From Woeseiaceae bacterium (lineage in GTDB: Bacteria > Pseudomonadota > Gammaproteobacteria > Steroidobacterales > Woeseiaceae), in assembly GCA_013138675.1 (NCBI GenBank), contig WTCH01000034.1, positions 1 to 8,206 of the forward strand: a stretch of DNA of 8,206 nucleotides, in the 5' to 3' direction. The notes under the pieces are model-generated. The model was not told where the DNA came from and made no database searches. It worked only from the letters and a program-made list of their open reading frames with translations. Each line of letters starts with the position of its first letter. Positions within the stretch are counted from its first letter, which is position 1. Made by a program: the position numbers and the translations under genes. Below, one piece after another: positions 6,030 to 8,206 of the stretch.

Positions 6030-6674
6030 ATGGACGGTCTACGCTGGCTGCTGTTGTTTTTTGGGGTACTGGTCATCACCGGCGTCTACCTCTACAGCCG
6101 TCGAGAGCGTAGCAAACCTGAGATAGATACTGAGCCTCTGGCGCGTGTTGCGCCCACGTTAGGCGAGGAAGCCGTCGACCAGGAGGTGCCTGTTCCCGAT
6201 TTGGCGCCGAATGTTGAAGACGGTGCTGCCGAAAGCCCGGTGGCCGAAGTGCCGCAGAAGATCGTCACTTTGCGCCTGATCGCACGAGATGGCGGCGCGT
6301 TCAAAGGCGATGAGTTGATTCTGAGTATGCGAGGCATCGGTCTACGGCACGGCCAGTTCGGAATTTTTCATCAATATGATGGCAACGATGAAAGTCGCAC
6401 GATTTATAGTGCGGCGAGTCTTGTAGAACCCGGTAGCTTCGATATCGCTAACATCAAGGAGCAGGAAATCCCGGGCATCAGCTTGTTTCTCGTTCTCCCC
6501 GGCCCGGTCGATGGCGTTGAAGCGTTCGACATGATGTTGGAGGCATCTCGTGCCCTGGCCCAGACTCTGAAGGCGGAACTACTCGACGAATCAGGAAGCA
6601 CGCTGAGTATTCAGCGCGAGCGGTACATGCGTGAGGAGGTCATTCAATACCAGCACAGCCATCTCGTCACCTGA
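6030..6674 (+). CDS. zipA: Cell division protein ZipA
   Basis: A 214-residue ZipA, which anchors FtsZ filaments to the inner membrane at the division site. The short N-terminus is followed by one transmembrane segment (residues 5-22, RWLLLFFGVLVITGVYLY) and then basic residues RRERSK, consistent with an N-out, cytoplasmic-body topology. The linker (about 30-74) is short and rich in acidic residues, proline and valine, unlike the long P/Q-rich linker of E. coli ZipA (about 328 residues in total). The FtsZ-binding domain starts near PQKIVTLRLIARD (75-87) and continues through GLRHGQFGIFHQ (104-115) and PGSFDIANI (134-142) to the C-terminus. The start lies 11 nt after the smc stop, with no strong ribosome site, so it is probably co-transcribed with smc. 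smc-zipA-ligA order is known from other gammaproteobacteria such as Pseudomonas. Confidence 0.95.
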   Translation: MDGLRWLLLFFGVLVITGVYLYSRRERSKPEIDTEPLARVAPTLGEEAVDQEVPVPDLAPNVEDGAAESPVAEVPQKIVTLRLIARDGGAFKGDELILSMRGIGLRHGQFGIFHQYDGNDESRTIYSAASLVEPGSFDIANIKEQEIPGISLFLVLPGPVDGVEAFDMMLEASRALAQTLKAELLDESGSTLSIQRERYMREEVIQYQHSHLVT

Positions 6675-6695
6675 CCTGGACGAGTGGCGATTGTC

Positions 6696-8206
6696 ATGAC
6701 CGCATCAAAAGCTGCAATAGACGAGGTCGAATCGCTGCAACAGCAGATTCGCCATCACAATTATCGATACCACGTTCTCGACGACCCGGAAGTTCCGGAT
6801 GCCGAATACGATCGGCTCATGCGGCAGCTGCAGGCCATCGAGAGTAAATACCCTGAACTGATTACCGAAGACTCACCGACGCAGCGTGTCGGCGATACCC
6901 CCATTTCTGCATTTGGAACGGTGCAACACCAGGTTCCGATGCTGTCACTCGACAATGCGTTCGAACCCGACGAATTACGGGAATTTCACCGGCGAGTTAC
7001 GGACAGGCTGGAACTCGAAGTAGGTGCTGATCAACTTCGCTACGCAGCAGAACCCAAACTGGACGGAGCCGCGGTAAGCCTCCTTTACGAAAACGGTCAG
7101 CTCGTACGTGGTGCCACTCGTGGTGATGGTACAAGCGGCGAAGACATTACTCACAATGTGCGAACCATTGATGCAATTCCGTTGCGGTTGATAGGGGAAG
7201 ACTTCCCACCCACGCTGGAAGTTCGCGGTGAGGTTTTCATGCCGAAGGCTGGTTTTGAGGCCTACAACAAGAAAGCGGAGCAGGCGGGGGAGAAGACATT
7301 TGTGAATCCTCGCAACGCGGCAGCTGGGAGTTTACGTCAGCTCGATCCGAAGCTAACTGCGGAACGCCCGCTGGACATGTACGTTTACTCTGTCGGCCGA
7401 ATCGACGGTGGCGAGTTACCTGAGACTCACAGCGAAGTGATCAGACGACTTCAAGGCTGGGGTCTTAAGACTTGCCCCGAAAGTGCTGTTGTCCAAGGTG
7501 TGGAAGGCTGTCTCGCTTATTACGAAGCATTGGGTACGAAGCGTGATTCACTTCCGTACGAAATCGATGGCGTCGTATACAAAGTCGATAACCTGCTTCA
7601 GCAACGCGAGCTCGGCTTTGTCTCTCGTGCGCCGCGCTGGGCCATTGCGCACAAATTTCCGGCGCAAGAAGAACTCACAACAGTGGAGGGCGTTGAGTTC
7701 CAGGTTGGCCGGACGGGCGCTGTTACACCCGTGGCCCGACTCAAGCCTGTGTTTGTAGGTGGTGTAACGGTGAGTAACGCGACACTGCACAACATCGATG
7801 AACTACACCGAAAGGACGTGCGTGTTGGTGACACGGTCACGATTCGACGTGCCGGGGATGTCATACCCGAAGTCGTCGGCGTTATTGAGAGTCGACGGCC
7901 GAAAGGGACAAGCGCCATTCAGTTGCCGAAGCAATGTCCCGTGTGCGGCTCCGCAGTAACTCGCGAAAGTGATGAGGCGGTGGCACGTTGCAGTGGAGGT
8001 TTGTATTGCTCCGCACAGAGCGCTGAAGCACTGAAGCATTTTGTGTCGCGCAAGGCGATGGACATCGAAGGGCTTGGTTCGAAAATCATTGAGCAACTTG
8101 TTGCAGCTGACAGCATCAAGACGCCCGCGGATATTTTTCAACTGAAGAAAGACGAACTTGCCGAGATGGAACGCATGGGCGAGAAGTCTGCAGAGAACCT
8201 TGTCAA
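6696..8206 (+). CDS. ligA: NAD+-dependent DNA ligase LigA (3' end outside window)
   Basis: An open frame of 503 codons with no stop before the window edge; E. coli LigA has 671 residues. The enzyme seals nicks in double-stranded DNA using NAD+. Domain Ia is visible at the start (residues about 5-65, including NYRYHVLDDPEVPDAEYD). The adenylation domain has the nucleophile lysine in KLDG (K121), then TRGDGTSGED, EVRGEVFMPK, NPRNAAAGSLRQ and DGVVYKVD. The OB fold has GRTGAVTPVA and RRAGDVIPEVV. The Cys4 zinc finger is complete: C414, C417, C432, C438, each offset by 6 from E. coli C408, C411, C426 and C432. The start of the helix-hairpin-helix domain follows; the rest of that domain and the BRCT domain are outside. 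The ATG at 6696 is preferred; an in-frame GTG at 6684 is an alternative. It lies 21 nt after the zipA stop in the same operon. Confidence 0.96.
   Translation, partial: MTASKAAIDEVESLQQQIRHHNYRYHVLDDPEVPDAEYDRLMRQLQAIESKYPELITEDSPTQRVGDTPISAFGTVQHQVPMLSLDNAFEPDELREFHRRVTDRLELEVGADQLRYAAEPKLDGAAVSLLYENGQLVRGATRGDGTSGEDITHNVRTIDAIPLRLIGEDFPPTLEVRGEVFMPKAGFEAYNKKAEQAGEKTFVNPRNAAAGSLRQLDPKLTAERPLDMYVYSVGRIDGGELPETHSEVIRRLQGWGLKTCPESAVVQGVEGCLAYYEALGTKRDSLPYEIDGVVYKVDNLLQQRELGFVSRAPRWAIAHKFPAQEELTTVEGVEFQVGRTGAVTPVARLKPVFVGGVTVSNATLHNIDELHRKDVRVGDTVTIRRAGDVIPEVVGVIESRRPKGTSAIQLPKQCPVCGSAVTRESDEAVARCSGGLYCSAQSAEALKHFVSRKAMDIEGLGSKIIEQLVAADSIKTPADIFQLKKDELAEMERMGEKSAENLV

Overview
The window reads as ordinary chromosomal core sequence from a gammaproteobacterium. 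The diagnostic signs are dksA followed by gluQRS, and smc-zipA-ligA in that order. ZipA is a division protein of gammaproteobacteria. An SMC-type condensin, rather than MukBEF, argues against the Enterobacterales and points to a Pseudomonas-, Xanthomonas- or Chromatiales-like lineage. I cannot name the genus. No mobile element, CRISPR array, rRNA or tRNA is visible.

Layout: the left third is read on the minus strand. From right to left it holds dksA (2288 to 1422), gluQRS (1438 to 509, its start overlapping the dksA end), a 193-bp gap, and the first 105 codons of a YheT-like alpha/beta hydrolase that leaves the window at base 1. The gap carries a TTGACA-type promoter, a stem-loop, and a strong intrinsic terminator whose U-tract ends only 9 nt before the yheT start codon. 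It may be a small RNA gene or an attenuating leader. A 220-bp divergent region (2289-2508) separates dksA from the plus-strand operon smc (2509-6018), zipA (6030-6674) and ligA (6696 to the window end, about three quarters of the gene). Spacers in this operon are 11 and 21 nt.

Function: DksA acts with ppGpp on RNA polymerase in the stringent response, and GluQRS modifies the queuosine of tRNA(Asp), so the left pair links transcription and translation to nutrient state. The right operon covers chromosome organisation (SMC), anchoring of the FtsZ ring to the membrane (ZipA) and ligation of DNA nicks (LigA).

The most unusual item is DksA. It carries a roughly 140-residue lysine-rich, histone-H1-like N-terminal extension built from a five-residue (15-bp) repeat, and has only two of the four zinc-binding cysteines of E. 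coli DksA. The second item is the possible regulatory RNA before yheT. No wholly new multi-gene system is evident.
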